From Artemia franciscana (taxonomy: Eukaryota > Arthropoda > Branchiopoda > Anostraca > Artemiidae), in assembly GCF_032884065.1 (NCBI RefSeq), contig NC_088875.1, forward strand, positions 49,402,971-49,466,970: a stretch of 64,000 bases of DNA, read 5' to 3'. Below are positions 35,350 through 47,780 of the stretch, piece after piece. The notes under the pieces were generated by a model. It worked only from the letters and a program-made list of their open reading frames with translations. It was not told where the DNA came from and did no database searches. The position numbers and the translations under genes were made by a program. Every line of letters begins with the position of its first letter. Positions within the stretch are counted from its first letter, which is position 1.

Positions 35350-35386
35350 CTGTATAATTGGAGCTCAAAAAACTCCAATTATACAG
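35350..35386. repeat. 14-bp perfect hairpin in repeat R, copy 1
   Basis: CTGTATAATTGGAG (35,350-35,363) and CTCCAATTATACAG (35,373-35,386) pair around a 9-nt loop. The paralogous site at 42,097 keeps the stem with a longer, altered loop-proximal pairing. Confidence 0.7.
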
Positions 35387-35535
35387 TTTTTTTAAAAAAT
35401 CCCGGTATACAAGTGATTTTTTAGTGAAGTAAACACTTCCCTTGCTAATTTAGGTCTTTAAATTGATTAGCCTACTGAAATTTTCTTATCCTACGCAATT
35501 GAAATATTTTCCCCTTTCAGAGCATTAAGACAACC

Positions 35536-36529
35536 ATCACAATAAAAAATATCCAAAGCATCTTGAATGAAATGACTAAGAGAAGACAAATGAAAATCAC
35601 AATTTGCAATCTTACAATTAAACTTTTGGCCACACAAATTGTATTAGGCTACCCAGCTCTGAAATAATTGCTCAAGTAGCTTAGTAGTGACTTTAACTAA
35701 TATTGTAATAACTTTATAAGATTGCTCTTAACTATTTTATTATCTACCTATCCCACCCACCCAGTAAAAGAAAAAAAGCCACCCACCCACACAAGAAAAA
35801 AGCCAGTTTTAATTAGGTTAATAACATAGTTTTTATGTCTATTTTAGTGCAACCCACCCAAACAAGAAAAAATCAAGCTCAATAACTCACCACATTGGTA
35901 CACAAAAGTGGTGGCTTCATCTTGAATCCATCTGAAGACATACTCCATGATTAGCTATAATTGAAACTTCTGCCTTCTTTCCGAGTTAACTTGGGACGAA
36001 CGTACAAATTCAAAAAGTCGTTGAAAGTCTACTTTTCTTTAACATTCAGTCAACTTTTACAAATCGAACGCTCAAAGTTAACGAAGAATCGCAAATAGAA
36101 CGTCGAAATGATGGTTTCAGTTAACTTGAAAAGTGAATCAAACGCAGCTCAGGTCGAGTGATTGTGATTGATGACAAAAAGAGGCGGGGCTTAGTGGTTG
36201 TCTTAATTGGTGTAATAAGCTGCATGACGCTTTTTAAGGCTTATACGTCGGATAGCGGCGATTTACGCGTCTGTCCAAATACAAATAAAATTCAAGGCTC
36301 TTATTTACCAGCGGAAAATTCAAAAGTGTGAAAATTCAAAACATGTGAAATTTTGTAATGGACTCACAAAACTTAATTGCTCTTTCGTTAGCTAAAGTAT
36401 TGCTGTGGGGTTTTTCAAACAGGCCAAATTGGATATCGAACCCTACTTCCCTGTTACTAGCATTGTTTCTAATAACTATTCTTTTTAATTTAAGTTTTGT
36501 TTAAAAAAGTAGCTTGTTTAAAAACCATT
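35536..36529. other. Noncoding flank with paralogy to 47,287-47,715
   Basis: From 35,710 to about 36,145 this aligns with 47,287-47,715. It includes CACCCA-rich sequence (35,755-35,870) and a short putative exon. The part 36,150-36,300 is GC-richer and holds one arm of a long-range inverted repeat. The site TAGCTTAG at about 35,668 is the unoccupied counterpart of the hAT insertion. Confidence 0.6.
35891..35948 (-). CDS. Candidate short first exon (19 codons)
   Basis: Minus strand: ATG then MEYVFRWIQDEATTFVYQC, ending at a consensus donor (AATGTG then gtgagt). The paralogue at 47,462-47,519 keeps the same length, frame and donor with one residue change (A to G). No downstream exon can be identified, so the product is unknown. 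Confidence 0.3.
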
Positions 36530-37992
36530 AAAGTTTTGCAATTGCTTTGCTAAAAACATTGCCTTAAAAAGTACCAAGTTTAGAGAGTTATTACAATATT
36601 CTTCTTGCTGATCAGTATAATTGTTTTTAAAATTCCTTCTGTTTAAAGCATTTTAGAAATATTCTAATCCAACCATTGGTATATTACTCTCACAAATTAT
36701 TTTGCTCAAATAAGCGGATGGAAAACAAATAGAACATATAATTTTTTTTTTTTTAGTATTTCAAGACTAGAATATCACAAAACTAAGCATTCATATTGCT
36801 GATTGTATCTTAAGTAAATACAATCCCTGATGGAGTTTTGTTGATACCTGTCTTAAAATTAATTTGTCTAAATAAAATACATATTGTTTATAGGACAGTA
36901 GTAAACATGATTTCAACTATGACTTGATTTGTTTGTTGTTGTTCTTTCAATATTTTTTTCCCTTATAATTGGTGTTCTCTAGTCACATTTGTTCCTTCTT
37001 TAGTGGCTTGCACTCTAGGTTGAAAATTCTTTGTTTAAGGGGAATAGGTTTAAATCCTAGCATTATCAGTTTATGTGTTTTGGGACAAGGATCAGTGATG
37101 TGACTCTGTAAGATCAGCCAGAATCGGCTCAACTTTAAAAGGTTACCTAGAGAAAGCTGGAGAGAGTAAGCAGGAAGGGCATGCAAAAGCATAGGATGAC
37201 TGGCCCTTAACTTCCTATTGCACCTCCTGGCTAAAAGACCACCTGCATCTTAACTGGCCTACTGACTTGGCCTAAAAAGCTTTCTTTTAAACCCATTATA
37301 TATAAGTACAAATGAAGATTGCCAGTAAGATGCTCCTTCTTATCCCATGAATTGTTGATGTGTAGACAAGAGTGTGGGTCATGAGAGATGGCTGGTGAAA
37401 GCAATGGAGTGAATGTTTTGCAAGGTTTAAAAATTTAGGGCTATTGCTATGGCTGGCAAATGAGCACAAAAGTAAATTTTGTGAATGGTTTTTCATTGTG
37501 ACTGTTATACTTATTTAGTGTCAAGTATTTTAAAGTTAATCATTATTGTTTTGTTTTAATTGCCATAGCCATAGGGCTTTAGTGTAATAACCTACTTATG
37601 TCCATCCATTTTCTTTGAACAGACATCCAATTTCTGTAAACAGACTTCAATGTTTCCTAGCTTCAATAAATGTATATGCAATTCTGAGACCAGGGGTTGC
37701 AAAGTAGGTCAAAACTTGCAAATGGAACTGTGGTATGATTAATTAATTTGTAAGAAATGTATATAAATTTAAAGATTAAAAAAACAATCATGTAGAAAAC
37801 AAACAAGACAAATAAATAAAAATATCCCTTTACAACCATTTAATGAAGGGTTACAAATGTAGGTCACCCCTTAAGATTGAAAGGAGCAAAGCTTCAATTA
37901 TGAATCTGTTTTCTTTAAACAGACTAAAGGGGCAAACCTCCAAGCTATGACAAGTTCAATCTCACTTATGGGCTCTTTCCTTTTTAATGGAA
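36530..37992 (+). repeat. Repeat R, copy 2 (internal part)
   Basis: Aligns with R copy 1 from about 33,440 to 34,850. It contains a tRNA-like head at 37,002-37,063 with the best B-box of the three (AGGTTTAAATCCTAG). It ends at GGGCTCTTTCC, lacking the hairpin part. Confidence 0.7.
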
Positions 37993-38189
37993 CTTCATTC
38001 CAAACAACCGTTTATGTTTCAATGACACACGACAAAAGATAAGATTTGTTATTCGCCATACATAGACATACACAAAGGTTATATACTTCCCTGTTTCTAT
38101 ACAACGAATATAACATTCTATTTTCATTAACATATTCTATGAACAATTCACAAAACATGTATGACTTGCAGTTCCAGGAATCCATCTTG

Positions 38190-39074
<885 letters not shown>

Positions 39075-42000
39075 AGTAGGGGCAAAATTTTACTTTAGCT
39101 ACTTTCGACTATCTTTGAAAGAGGTTAGGTTAGGAAAATGAAACTTTCAGGGATGTGTCTGCGTGCTAAAGTACGTCGAGGAAAGTATTTTGAAGTACCT
39201 ACATCCACTTCTTCTCCCTCTAGAGGGTCTTAAAATTTTTGGGTACATTAATTTTTGTTTATCAGTTTCTTTTCTCTCTGGCTTTAGACCATTTCTGATG
39301 ATTTGCCATAGTGTTGTTGCCATAACACTGGGTTTTCTAAATATAGAAATAATCTTTTATTCCCCCTCATTATTGGTTAAATATTTGACAGATATTATTT
39401 ATTCTCCAGGAATTTTCGTTTCATTTGATTTCATTGATGTCAGTTGCTTTCTGTTAAACATACATTTATTTTTTTAAATCAAGCTTCTTCTTTTGTGAAA
39501 AATTTTGAATTGTTTTCTTTTTACATGTTGTATAAAATGTAAAGGATTGCCTGGCCCTTCATTTCATAAATTTAACTAAAAGTCATTGGGACATCTTATA
39601 TGAAAATACATCTGACACATTTTAATGTTTTTTTGAGAAGACATAGAACACCATTAAACATTTGCATTTGCTGTGCTAAAAAATTCTCTTTAAAAGTGCC
39701 AAATTTATAGAGTTGTTTTAATATTCTTCTTGCTGATCAGTATAATTGTTTTTAAAATTCCTTCTGTTTAAAGCAGTTTAGGGAGATTCTAAGTCAACCA
39801 TGGGTATATTGCTGTCACAAATGATTTTCCTCAAGTGAGCTGGTGGAAAACAAATAGAACATACAATTTTTCTTTTTTTATTATTTCAAGACTAGAATAT
39901 CACAAAACTAAGCATTCATAGTGCTGATTGTATCTTAAGTAAATACAATTCCTGATGGAGTTTTGTTGATACCTGTCTCAAAATTAATTTGTCTAAATAA
40001 AATACATATTTGTTTATAGGACAGCAGTGAAAAATGGTAGGAATTATGACTTGAGTTGCTTTTTTTTCCAATATTTTCTTTTTTCAAATAATTTTTGTTT
40101 TCTGGTATCATTTGTGTTCCTTCCTAAGTGGTTGGCATTCTAGGTTGAAAATACTATGTCCAAAAGGCACAGGTTTAATTCCTGGCATGACCAGTTTACT
40201 TGGTTTGGGACAAAGATCAGTGATGTGACTCTGCAAATTCAGCCAGAACTGGCCCAACCTTGAAAAGTTACCTAGAGAAATCTAGGGTCAATAAGCACGA
40301 AGGGCAAGCAAAAGTAAAGGATGACCGGTCCCTAGCTTCCTATTGCACTTCCTGGCTAAAGGACCACCTGGTCCTTTACTTTATCCTTCACTGGGCTACT
40401 GGCTTGGCCATAGAAGCTTTCTTTTCAACCCATTAAATATAAGTAATAAGGACAAAATGCCAGTAAGGTGGTCCTTCCTTTTCAATGAATTTTTGATTTA
40501 TAGACAAGAGTGTAGGTCATAAGAGATGGCTGGTGAATGTTTTGCAAGGTTTAAAAATTTAGGACAATTGCTCGGGTGGGCAACTGAGCACAAAAGTAAA
40601 ATCTTGTGAATGGTTTTTCTTGGTGACTGCTATATTTATGTATTGTCAAGTATTTTTAAGTTAATCTTCATTATTTTGTTTTAATTACCATGGCCTTATG
40701 AATCTAGTGTATTAAAACCTACTTATGTCCATTCATTTTCTTTTAAACAGACAGGAGTTCTATGTTTCCTAGCTTCAATAAATTTATATGCAATTTTTTG
40801 ACCAGGGATTACAAAGTAGGTCAAAACTTGCAAATGATCTGTGGTGTGACTAATTAATTTGTATGAAATGTATATCAATTTAAAGATTAAAAAAAACTAT
40901 CATGTAGAAAACAAACAAGACAAATAAATACAAGTATCCCTTTACAGCCATTAATGAAGTGTCACAACTGTAGGTCACCCTTAAGATTGAACTGATCAAA
41001 GCTTCATTTATGAATCTGTTTTCCTTAAACAGACTGAAGGGACAAACCTCCAAGCTATGACAAATTCAATCTCACTTTTGGGCTCTTTCCTTTTCAATAG
41101 GAACTTTCTTTGGATTTCTTCAACCAAGTAAAAACAAAAGGGACAGGATCAGGTGTAAGTGACCTTCTATTTAGCCTACATACCCAGGAGAAAATAATGC
41201 CACTCTATACTAATAATTGGTAAATTTTTTGTTGTCCATATTTTTGACTTATAAATAAAGTGAACGTACCCCTTGATGGTTTTTTTACGTTCTTTACAAA
41301 CATAATAAGTGCTTCAATTACAAGTTCAAATTTAAGCGCTTTTTGAGCTCTTGAAAATGAACAAAATATTTCTAGTTTTTGGGTATAAAAATAAAGCTGA
41401 AAACATTGGGCTCAAACTACTGTTTCATTCTTAATCCATTTTCTATATGTTTTATAATCCACAAGCACTGATTTTCTACAATTAAGTAGAGTTAATAAAT
41501 TTTACAATATTATGCTGTTTTCTTCTTCTTTGATGCCAAATTTTCAATTAAAGTATGTATTTTTGGTGTTTTTTGAAAAAATAATACATGTTTTTCACTG
41601 CCAAAATTTGTTAGGTTAGGTCAAAAAGTGCTTAAATTTGGATTAGCAATATAAGCAATTATTCTACTTGTAAATAACATACAAAAAAGCATCAAGTGGT
41701 ATATTCACTTTATTTGTAAGTCAAAATATGAACAAAAAAGATTTACTCCCAACATGCCTAATTTGCAAATATATAGACTAAATTATATATTTTCAATGTA
41801 TTCTGCCACCTTTTAGCCTAATTGTTTTTCCAGTTCTTGTTTTGCCACAATTGCTTTAATTATCAGGTACTAGGGTTGAGGGATAGATTGGCAGAATCAA
41901 TAGGAAATATGCAATTTCAGCTTTAGATTTCTATATTAGGAGGGTTGGCACTAAAGTAGAGCAGGGCTGCATACTTCTCTAGTGCTTAAGTAAGACCCCC

Positions 42001-42275
42001 TAGTAATATTGACAAGAAATGAGTAACAGAAAAATGAAATTTAGGGTAAATGGCAGTCAGGAACTGATACAGGCTAAAGGGGGCCAAAAGCAGAGTTGTA
42101 TAATTGGAGTTCAAAGAACTCCAATTATACAGTGATGTTTAAAAAATCACTGTATACAAGTGATTTTTCAGTGAAGTATACACTTCCCTTGCTAATTTAG
42201 GACTTTAAATTGAATAGCCTACTGAAATTTTCTTATCCTATGCAATTGAAATATTTTTCCTTTCAGGGCAAAATA
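39075..42275 (+). repeat. Repeat R, copy 3 (longest)
   Basis: The most complete R copy. It starts near TTTTACTTTAGCTACTTTCG and ends in a CCTTTCAGGG-like border also seen at 35,515. It contains a tRNA-like head (40,127-40,188) and a unique stretch (41,560-42,060) absent from copy 1. It also has a hairpin pair near 42,100. No coding capacity seen. Confidence 0.75.
42097..42156. repeat. Two overlapping hairpins in repeat R, copy 3
   Basis: Hairpin 1: TGTATAATTGGAGTTC (42,097-42,112) with GAACTCCAATTATACA (42,116-42,131), a 16-bp perfect stem with a 3-nt loop. Hairpin 2: TATACAGTGAT (42,126-42,136) with ATCACTGTATA (42,146-42,156), an 11-bp stem. They share 42,126-42,131 and cannot form together. 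Confidence 0.7.
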
Positions 42276-42456
42276 AGAAACAATGGTAATAGGAAATGTG
42301 CATTCCCAAGCTCTATTCCTAATAACACACCTTTCTAACTGATAAAAAACCTTTGTTCTGTGCATCAGAGCCTAGCCTACTAGCCTTTGGAAGCTAGGCC
42401 TAGCTCTCCAGAAAACCTTAATATTTTATAAGCACAGACAAGATTATGCTACTTAC

Positions 42457-42664
42457 AAACTCCTAAATCTGAAGTAATCTCCAATATAACTGTATTAGTA
42501 TGCTCTCTGCATATAATTTTATAAGTCTTGTCAGTATGCCTATATTCCATCTGAAATTTCTGAACTGAACTTACAAACTCAATAGACAGTTCAATTGCAA
42601 ATAGAACTTGAATCCCACCCTCTTCCCAAGGGACTTGATAGGCTTCCTTAGAAATATTAATCAT
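42457..42664 (-). CDS. Candidate first exon of unknown gene
   Basis: Minus-strand ATG at 42,664 opens MINISKEAYQVPWEEGGIQV and stays open for 69 codons to a consensus donor (gtaagt at 42,456-42,451). The peptide is of ordinary composition, without low complexity, and matches no family I recognise. It sits upstream, in its own direction, of R copy 3, as the exon at 35,891 does for R copy 1. Product unknown. Confidence 0.35.
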
Positions 42665-42918
42665 ACTACTCCACTATAAACATAGATTATCTACAAAACC
42701 CATCTCAGGTGAGTCACATGCACATGGTCGTCTGACGTCACAATCCTCAAATAATCTTTTTATTTGGGGGTTATAAAGTGCCAGCCCACGGACAAGTAAT
42801 CCTGAGCGTTTGAGGGGATAATCCGACTAACCTCTGACGTCATATGTGTCTCAAAAAACGCTTGGATTAATCAGATTAGTAATCGGACAAGTAAACAAAC
42901 GCACCCCAAGTAGCTTAG
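42665..42918. other. Noncoding flank and hAT target site
   Basis: No gene. Ends with the left target duplication TAGCTTAG (42,911-42,918). Confidence 0.5.
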
Positions 42919-43240
42919 CAGGGTTGCCAGAACCTTTTGGGACTAAAGGGTCAAATTCAGCAAAAAAGGAACATTTTTAGTGTCCTCCTAGAAAATTGGC
43001 CAATATACTTTAAAACTTTACAAAAAAAGGCTTTAAATGGTTTTCTCGCAACTCCAGGGCCAGATTTACGTTCCTCTTTTTCAAGGAAAAGCAAAGTGGT
43101 TCTTCGTAAACAGTTCGTAAAATTCCATGTAAAACCTCAAATCGCGTAATACGTGAAGAAGAAAAAGAATTCTTTACAATTTCTCGGGTTGTCTCAAACC
43201 TTTGGTTGTACTAGTTATTCTTCTTCCGAAAACTCAGTAA

Positions 43241-43573
43241 AGCCCTGTTTTTATTATAGCGTTTTCCGGCACCAGAGCTGGCTTTGCCACTTTTGGGACG
43301 ACAGTTTTTGGCAAAAAATTCGAAAATGCAGTCTTATTTCAGGAACTGCAGAAGATTCCGAATCATTTGTGCTGCGTTTGCGGTGTTACAGGAATGTAAA
43401 GAATAGTTGGAGTACAACTAAGATGAATGACAAAATGTATTGTTTAGTTTTTTCGTTTTCAGGCAACATGTCTACTCTGTACGGCGAGAAAACGAAAACG
43501 ACGACAAAACCTGTCTTCACTATGAGCCGGCCCAGACGTCTCGGCCGGAAAACGCCATAATGAAGACAGGGCT
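43241..43573. mobile_element. 333-bp nonautonomous element with about 30-bp TIRs and TAA duplication
   Basis: The left end AGCCCTGTTTTTATTATAGC and the reverse of the right end AGCCCTGTCTTCATTATGGC continue as CGTTTTCCGGC-type sequence, with three mismatches in 30. TAA flanks both ends (43,238-43,240 and 43,574-43,576). A 3-bp T-A-rich target duplication suggests the PIF/Harbinger group. ORFs across it are incidental. Confidence 0.7.
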
Positions 43574-44662
43574 TAAAAGATTTACGCCAGCAGACCACAG
43601 ATACGATGTCTGTCGCTGCCGATACGGCTTAACTCGGTGACACGACACGGCTTCAGTAGCATATCAGATCTTCTGCAAAATTTTTTCGACCATTTCCCGC
43701 AGACTGATATTGAAAATCGAGTGAAACACGCTTGGCTTGGAACGTGCTTCACAGACTTTTCACCTGGCTTTCGCCAACGTGTTTGATAACGCTGCTTTCG
43801 CAAAAATAAACAACCACAGTGTTATTTCATCCAAACATTAATGCATTCATGAGATCAATTAACTAAGAGATCAAACTTTATATGGAGAGAAATAATGACA
43901 AAACAAATATCACTTGTTCTGTATAAAGTTAATTTATTCTTCAAAAACAAAGAAATGTCATTTCTTTGCAAATAGAGAGAAGACAAATATCAAATGTGCT
44001 CAATCAAATGTTGAAATAAAAAAGAAAAAGCACAAAAAACCAAAGAAAAGGGCTTTTTGGTGTCAAGAATAGCTATGGTTTTCGAGGAAAATCCGTTTCT
44101 CTCTGCCCACTTTCTTTCTTCTAAGAAGAGGTCGACGGCGTCTGTAAAAGACAATGGAAAGGCTTATTTGATCGCAATCCTTTTCACCAAAAGCAGAATG
44201 GTGCACAACAAATGTCTAAGCAAATCAAAAATATTTTGCGCTAGGCCTTTGCCATCTTCGTGGCTCAAGATGGACCGAACCGAAAAACCTAGACAGCATG
44301 AAGAGACCTTTATAAGGGAAAGACTGTGCTGGATTTCACATGCGATGCATTCCATGTTATGAAGGCTTATGAAAAGTGAGCAGATACAGAATGAATCGGA
44401 TTCCTATTCAGAAGCGTTATACAGAGGTCCAGCCCTACCCTGGGTTCAGAAAAGGCCAAGTTTTTCAAGAAAGAAAGGACAAAATTACAAGAATCTGAGA
44501 GTATGAAAGGAAACTTTAATGCAAAATTTCTGTACAAGAAATCTGTTCAAAGCTTCAGCTTTCATTTTTGAAAAAAAAATTATCAATTTCTAGTGGTTAA
44601 CCATTTTGGAGAAAGACTTCGGCTACTGCAATCTGATTTTAGTTATTTGGTTTTCTGATTGG

Positions 44663-45082
44663 TCAGTCAAATAGGTCAGGTTCAGATTCATTCTCTATTT
44701 GCTCATCCTTTTCGTCAGCCTTGCTGTACCACCTCGAAAAGTTGTTAAGTAATATCGGCAGAATCTGCCACCGATCCACCGACGCAGCACTAGGAGTAAC
44801 TATCTGCTTTACATGCATGAGGGAATCCGCAGATTTCACTTCCAACCGATTTCGCAACTTAGTTTTAATGTTTGTTAGTTGACAAAACTGTCTTTCGGCA
44901 CCAGCGCTTGAGTGAGGTAACGCACATAAGTTCAACATTAAGTTTGATAGTTCAAAGAATTTGGGAGTGCCGTCGGGATTCTTCACATCTAACAAGAGCT
45001 TCCAAAAATAAGATGGTGAGGACACTAGCTCTTCACCACCAGACTTCAGGATCATGTGACTTGAAGTCACCAGTTTCACCAC
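44663..45082 (-). pseudogene. hAT transposase C-terminal dimerisation domain
   Basis: The 139-codon frame contains SYFWKLLLD, FFELSNLMLNLCALPHSSAG, AERQFCQLTNIKTKLRNRLE and VKSADSLMHVKQIV. This is the classic hAT C-terminal signature (LPHSSAxxER followed by NxIKTKxRNRL), which mediates dimer formation. The DDE catalytic core and BED finger are not visible elsewhere in the element, so it is non-autonomous as it stands. The ATG may not be a true start; an upstream exon is likely missing. Confidence 0.85.
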
Positions 45083-45724
45083 GTTTGAATTTTCGCGCTT
45101 TTGAAAAATGCCCCGCTGGAAAATACCCCTCTGAGAAATACCCCTCCGTGGAAAATACCACCCCAGTTAATACTCCACTGGAGAATAAAGCTTTCTAAAG
45201 TCAGGAATTTTATTTGTGTTTTTTTTCGGTAGAGGGAAGGAATTTTGGTTCTTGTGTATTATATGCCACTCACTCAAGTTTACGTTGTGTGAAATTAGAA
45301 AGTAGTGCGGATACGATAAAAAAAATCCCTAAGACGAAAACGAACCTGAAAAGCACAAAGCACAAATTAAAAGCAGTCGCAGGTAAGAAAAAACTGACAA
45401 TAAATGCATATGGTATTGATTTTGAAAAAATGCCAAAAAATGTCCTTTTTTTCAAAAAGTTGCCTTTTTCACCCAATAGTAGCACGGTGTCACCCAGAGT
45501 GAAAAAGTGTCAAAAAAGCACAAAAAGTGTCCCTTTGGCAACCCTGTAGCTTATTAGTAACTTTAACAAATATTGCAATAGCCTTAAATTACCTTAAATC
45601 CCATTTGCCAGCGAGATAAGGTGGTAGATCCTCCTGTAGTTCTCGCTTGTGGTGAGTGATGTAATTATGTTGGCTTAGCTTCCCAGTCCAGCCTCCACTC
45701 AGCCCTTTCCCAGTCCCTGTTGAT

Positions 45725-46790
45725 TCAAGCCTTGAATGAATGGGGAGTCTCAGCTTGGATGGTAGACTCGGATAGGCTATTCCAGTGGGGGACCACCCGA
45801 ATGGAAAAAAAGCCTCGTCGTTCCCTTCTCCGACATCCAGGCAGGTGAAGCTTTAGACTGTGACCTCTTGAATTGTTAGCCAGGGAGGGGGTGAAGATCT
45901 GGTCCAGGTGACTGGATTTGAAAATTTTGCGTGCCATGATCACATCTCCTCTATATATTCGATACGTAAGGGCTGGGAGTCTCAGCGACCTTAGGCGTTC
46001 CTGGTAAGGGACATTATTTCAGTCACAAACCAGTTTGGTTGCTCTCCTTTGGAAACTTTCAAGGGCTCTTGTGTCCATTTTATTTTGGGGATAGGCCAAA
46101 GTCAAGCCAAACTCAAGGTGGGGACGGACAAGGGATTTATAAAGTTTTGTAACCACACATGACTTTCTGGTTACAAAAGAGCGCTTAATGAGTCCGGGAG
46201 CTCGATTAGTTTTTGCAACCTGAGCCTGAGTGTGGCTGTGGAAATTTAAATCTTTTTCCACAATGACGCCTAAGTCTCTCTCCTCGGCAACTGCCTCCAA
46301 CTGATCACACCCTATATGGTAGGGATGGTGGGGAGTATTGTGCCCTAAGTGCAGTACCTTGCATTTAGTTGCATTGAACTCTAGGGCCCAAGTTGATGAC
46401 CAGGAGGGTAGCCTGTCGAGGTCCAGCTGAATGCAGGCTCTTTTTTCTTCAGTTTCAGCAGGCCCAATGAGCTTACAGTTGTCAGCATATAATGTTAAAA
46501 TGTTGCATGGATAGGTTGTACAGTCGTTAACATATATGCTGAACAGCGTTGGCCCAAGGATGGTTCTCTGTGGGACGCCGCTTATAACACGGGGAAGTGG
46601 AGGAGAAAACTGGATCGCCATTAGCAGTGTAGATCATGACACCTTGATATCTGCCAGTGAGGAATGCTCCAATCCAATCAATCACATCCTCATGCACCTG
46701 GTAAGCTTTAAGCTTCAGCATCAGGTATGAGTGTTCAACTTTGTCAATGGTTTTAGCTTGGTCGAGTAAGATAATGTCAACCGGTGTACC
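45725..46790 (-). pseudogene. CR1-like reverse transcriptase, partial
   Basis: Contains DIILLDQAKTIDKVEHSYL (RT palm), VIDWIGAFLTGRYQ, SGVPQRTILGPTLF (usual G of PQGT changed to R), LTLYADNCKL (catalytic YADD changed to YADN), NATKCKVLHLG, LGVIVEKDLNFHSH, and RPHLEFGLTLAYP. The tail has FTPSLANNSRGHSLKLHLPG, then WNSLSE, the hallmark C-terminus of CR1-type elements. A frameshift near 46,600 and a TGA near 46,019 break the frame. The YADN change alone would abolish catalysis. Confidence 0.8.
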
Positions 46791-46795
46791 GGTTG

Positions 46796-47044
46796 TATAG
46801 CCGTCTCACAAAGCCATTTATCACATTCATCACACTGAATGGCTGGCGAGGACTCACTCAGAACACAACCAGAGACAGCACACTTATCGACTCCTTTTTC
46901 GGGTGTTGCGGGTTTTGGGCGTTTTGAGCTATTGGACACGATAATTTCAGAATGAGCGGCAATGCTGAGCGGAAAAATTCGACACAGATAGCGCTCTGTT
47001 ATTTTGAGTACATGAAAAGAATAGCGCTCCGTAATGGATGTCAA
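46796..47044 (-). pseudogene. PHD-like zinc finger from CR1 ORF1
   Basis: CAVSGCVLSESSPAIQCDEC followed by DKWLC matches the PHD finger of CR1 ORF1, where CxxC and CDECDKW are typical; the following His is replaced by Cys. It joins the RT frame directly near 46,790, so the endonuclease and early RT are deleted. A palindrome CAACCGGT-GT-ACCGGTTG (46,778-46,795) sits at the junction. Confidence 0.6.
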
Positions 47045-47286
47045 TTCACCACTATCATCATCACGTAAGCAAAACAGGTCCTGAGAGTTCAGATTTCAAT
47101 GACAAAATACTGCATTGACTAAACACCAACTCGAGTAATTTATATATTATTCTTTTCAGTAGCTTCTTCTGAAACGACTAGTAATACTTTTGTTTAGATT
47201 TATGAATTCAATCCTTAATATTTTTGTTTTAATTTACTGCACTTAATTTTCAACCACACAGATTATCATCACTATCATCAGAATCT

Positions 47287-47780
47287 CATAACTTTATAAG
47301 ATTTTTCTTAGCTATTTTATTATCCATTTATTCCACCCACCAAGTAAAAGAAAAAAGCCATACAAGAAAAAGACCAGTTTTAACTAGGCTAATAACATAG
47401 TTTTTAAGTCTATTTTAGTGCAACCCACCCAAACAAGAAAAAATCAAGCTCAATAACTCACCACATTGGTACACAAAAGTGGTGCCTTCATCTTGGATCC
47501 ATCTGAAGACATACTCCATGATTAGCTATAATTGAAACTTCTGCCTTCTTTTCGAGTTAACTTAAGACGAACGTACAAATTCAAAAAGTTGTTGAAAGTT
47601 TACTTTTCATTAACATTCAGTCAACTTCTGACAAATCAAACGCTCCAAGTTAACGAAGAATCGCAAATAAAACGTCATAAAGACGGTGTCAGTCAACTGA
47701 AAAGTGAATCAAACGCTACTCAATTTAAAAAAATTGGCGATTATTTCGAAAAATTGGAAACGTAGGGCTATAGCCTATAA
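47287..47780. repeat. Paralogue of 35,710-36,145
   Basis: Aligns in order with 35,710-36,145, including the CCACCCACC-rich part and the short exon. This shows that the whole locus left of the hAT (R copy 3 end, candidate exon region, spacer) belongs to a duplicated unit. Confidence 0.7.
47462..47519 (-). CDS. Candidate short first exon, paralogue
   Basis: Same 58-nt exon as at 35,891-35,948, reading MEYVFRWIQDEGTTFVYQC and ending at a gtgagt donor. Length, frame and donor are preserved. Confidence 0.3.

Larger units (their letters stand above)
32096..35535 (+). repeat. Long interspersed noncoding repeat R, copy 1
   Basis: Shares ordered blocks with copies at 36,530, 39,075, 52,590 (reverse) and 61,370 (reverse). 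Blocks include AAACTTTCAGGGATGTGTCT, CTTGCTGATCAGTATAATTG, a tRNA-like head (33,901), CAAACCTCCAAGCTATGACA and a hairpin (35,350). No coding potential seen. Interrupted by the 833-bp repeat at 32,337. Confidence 0.75.
42919..45546 (-). mobile_element. hAT transposon with 11-bp TIRs and 8-bp target duplication
   Basis: The left end CAGGGTTGCCA (42,919) and right end TGGCAACCCTG (to 45,546) are perfect inverted repeats. Flanks are TAGCTTAG (42,911-42,918) and TAGCTTAT (45,547-45,554), an 8-bp duplication with one mismatch, as expected for hAT. The unoccupied paralogous sequence is at about 35,664-35,705 (AAGTAGCTTAGTAGTGACTT). The element contains a C-terminal transposase exon on the minus strand, a nested 333-bp element, and a short tandem repeat (45,101-45,182, about 16-bp units around AAATACCCC). 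Confidence 0.85.
45587..47286 (-). mobile_element. CR1-type LINE with internal deletion
   Basis: Inserted in sequence that is continuous in the paralogue at 35,700-35,712 (AATATTGTAATA joined to ACTTTATAAG). Minus-strand order: PHD-like ORF1 piece (47,044-46,800), then RT from mid-domain (46,790-46,019), then the conserved C-terminal block (45,943-45,725), then a short 3' end. 5' and 3' borders are estimated from loss of paralogy. Confidence 0.7.

Noticed and set aside
35755-35870. CCCACCCA-rich stretch as a possible CRISPR-like or telomeric array
   Set aside because: Short irregular CA-rich repeats with no regular spacer; eukaryotic context.
44057-44362. 101-residue plus-strand ORF inside the hAT
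   Set aside because: Antisense to the transposase remnant, no recognised motif and no copy elsewhere in the window.
45214-45549. 111-residue Lys-rich ORF at the right end of the hAT
   Set aside because: Lies over subterminal A-rich repeats and the TIR; composition is explained by poly-A tracts.
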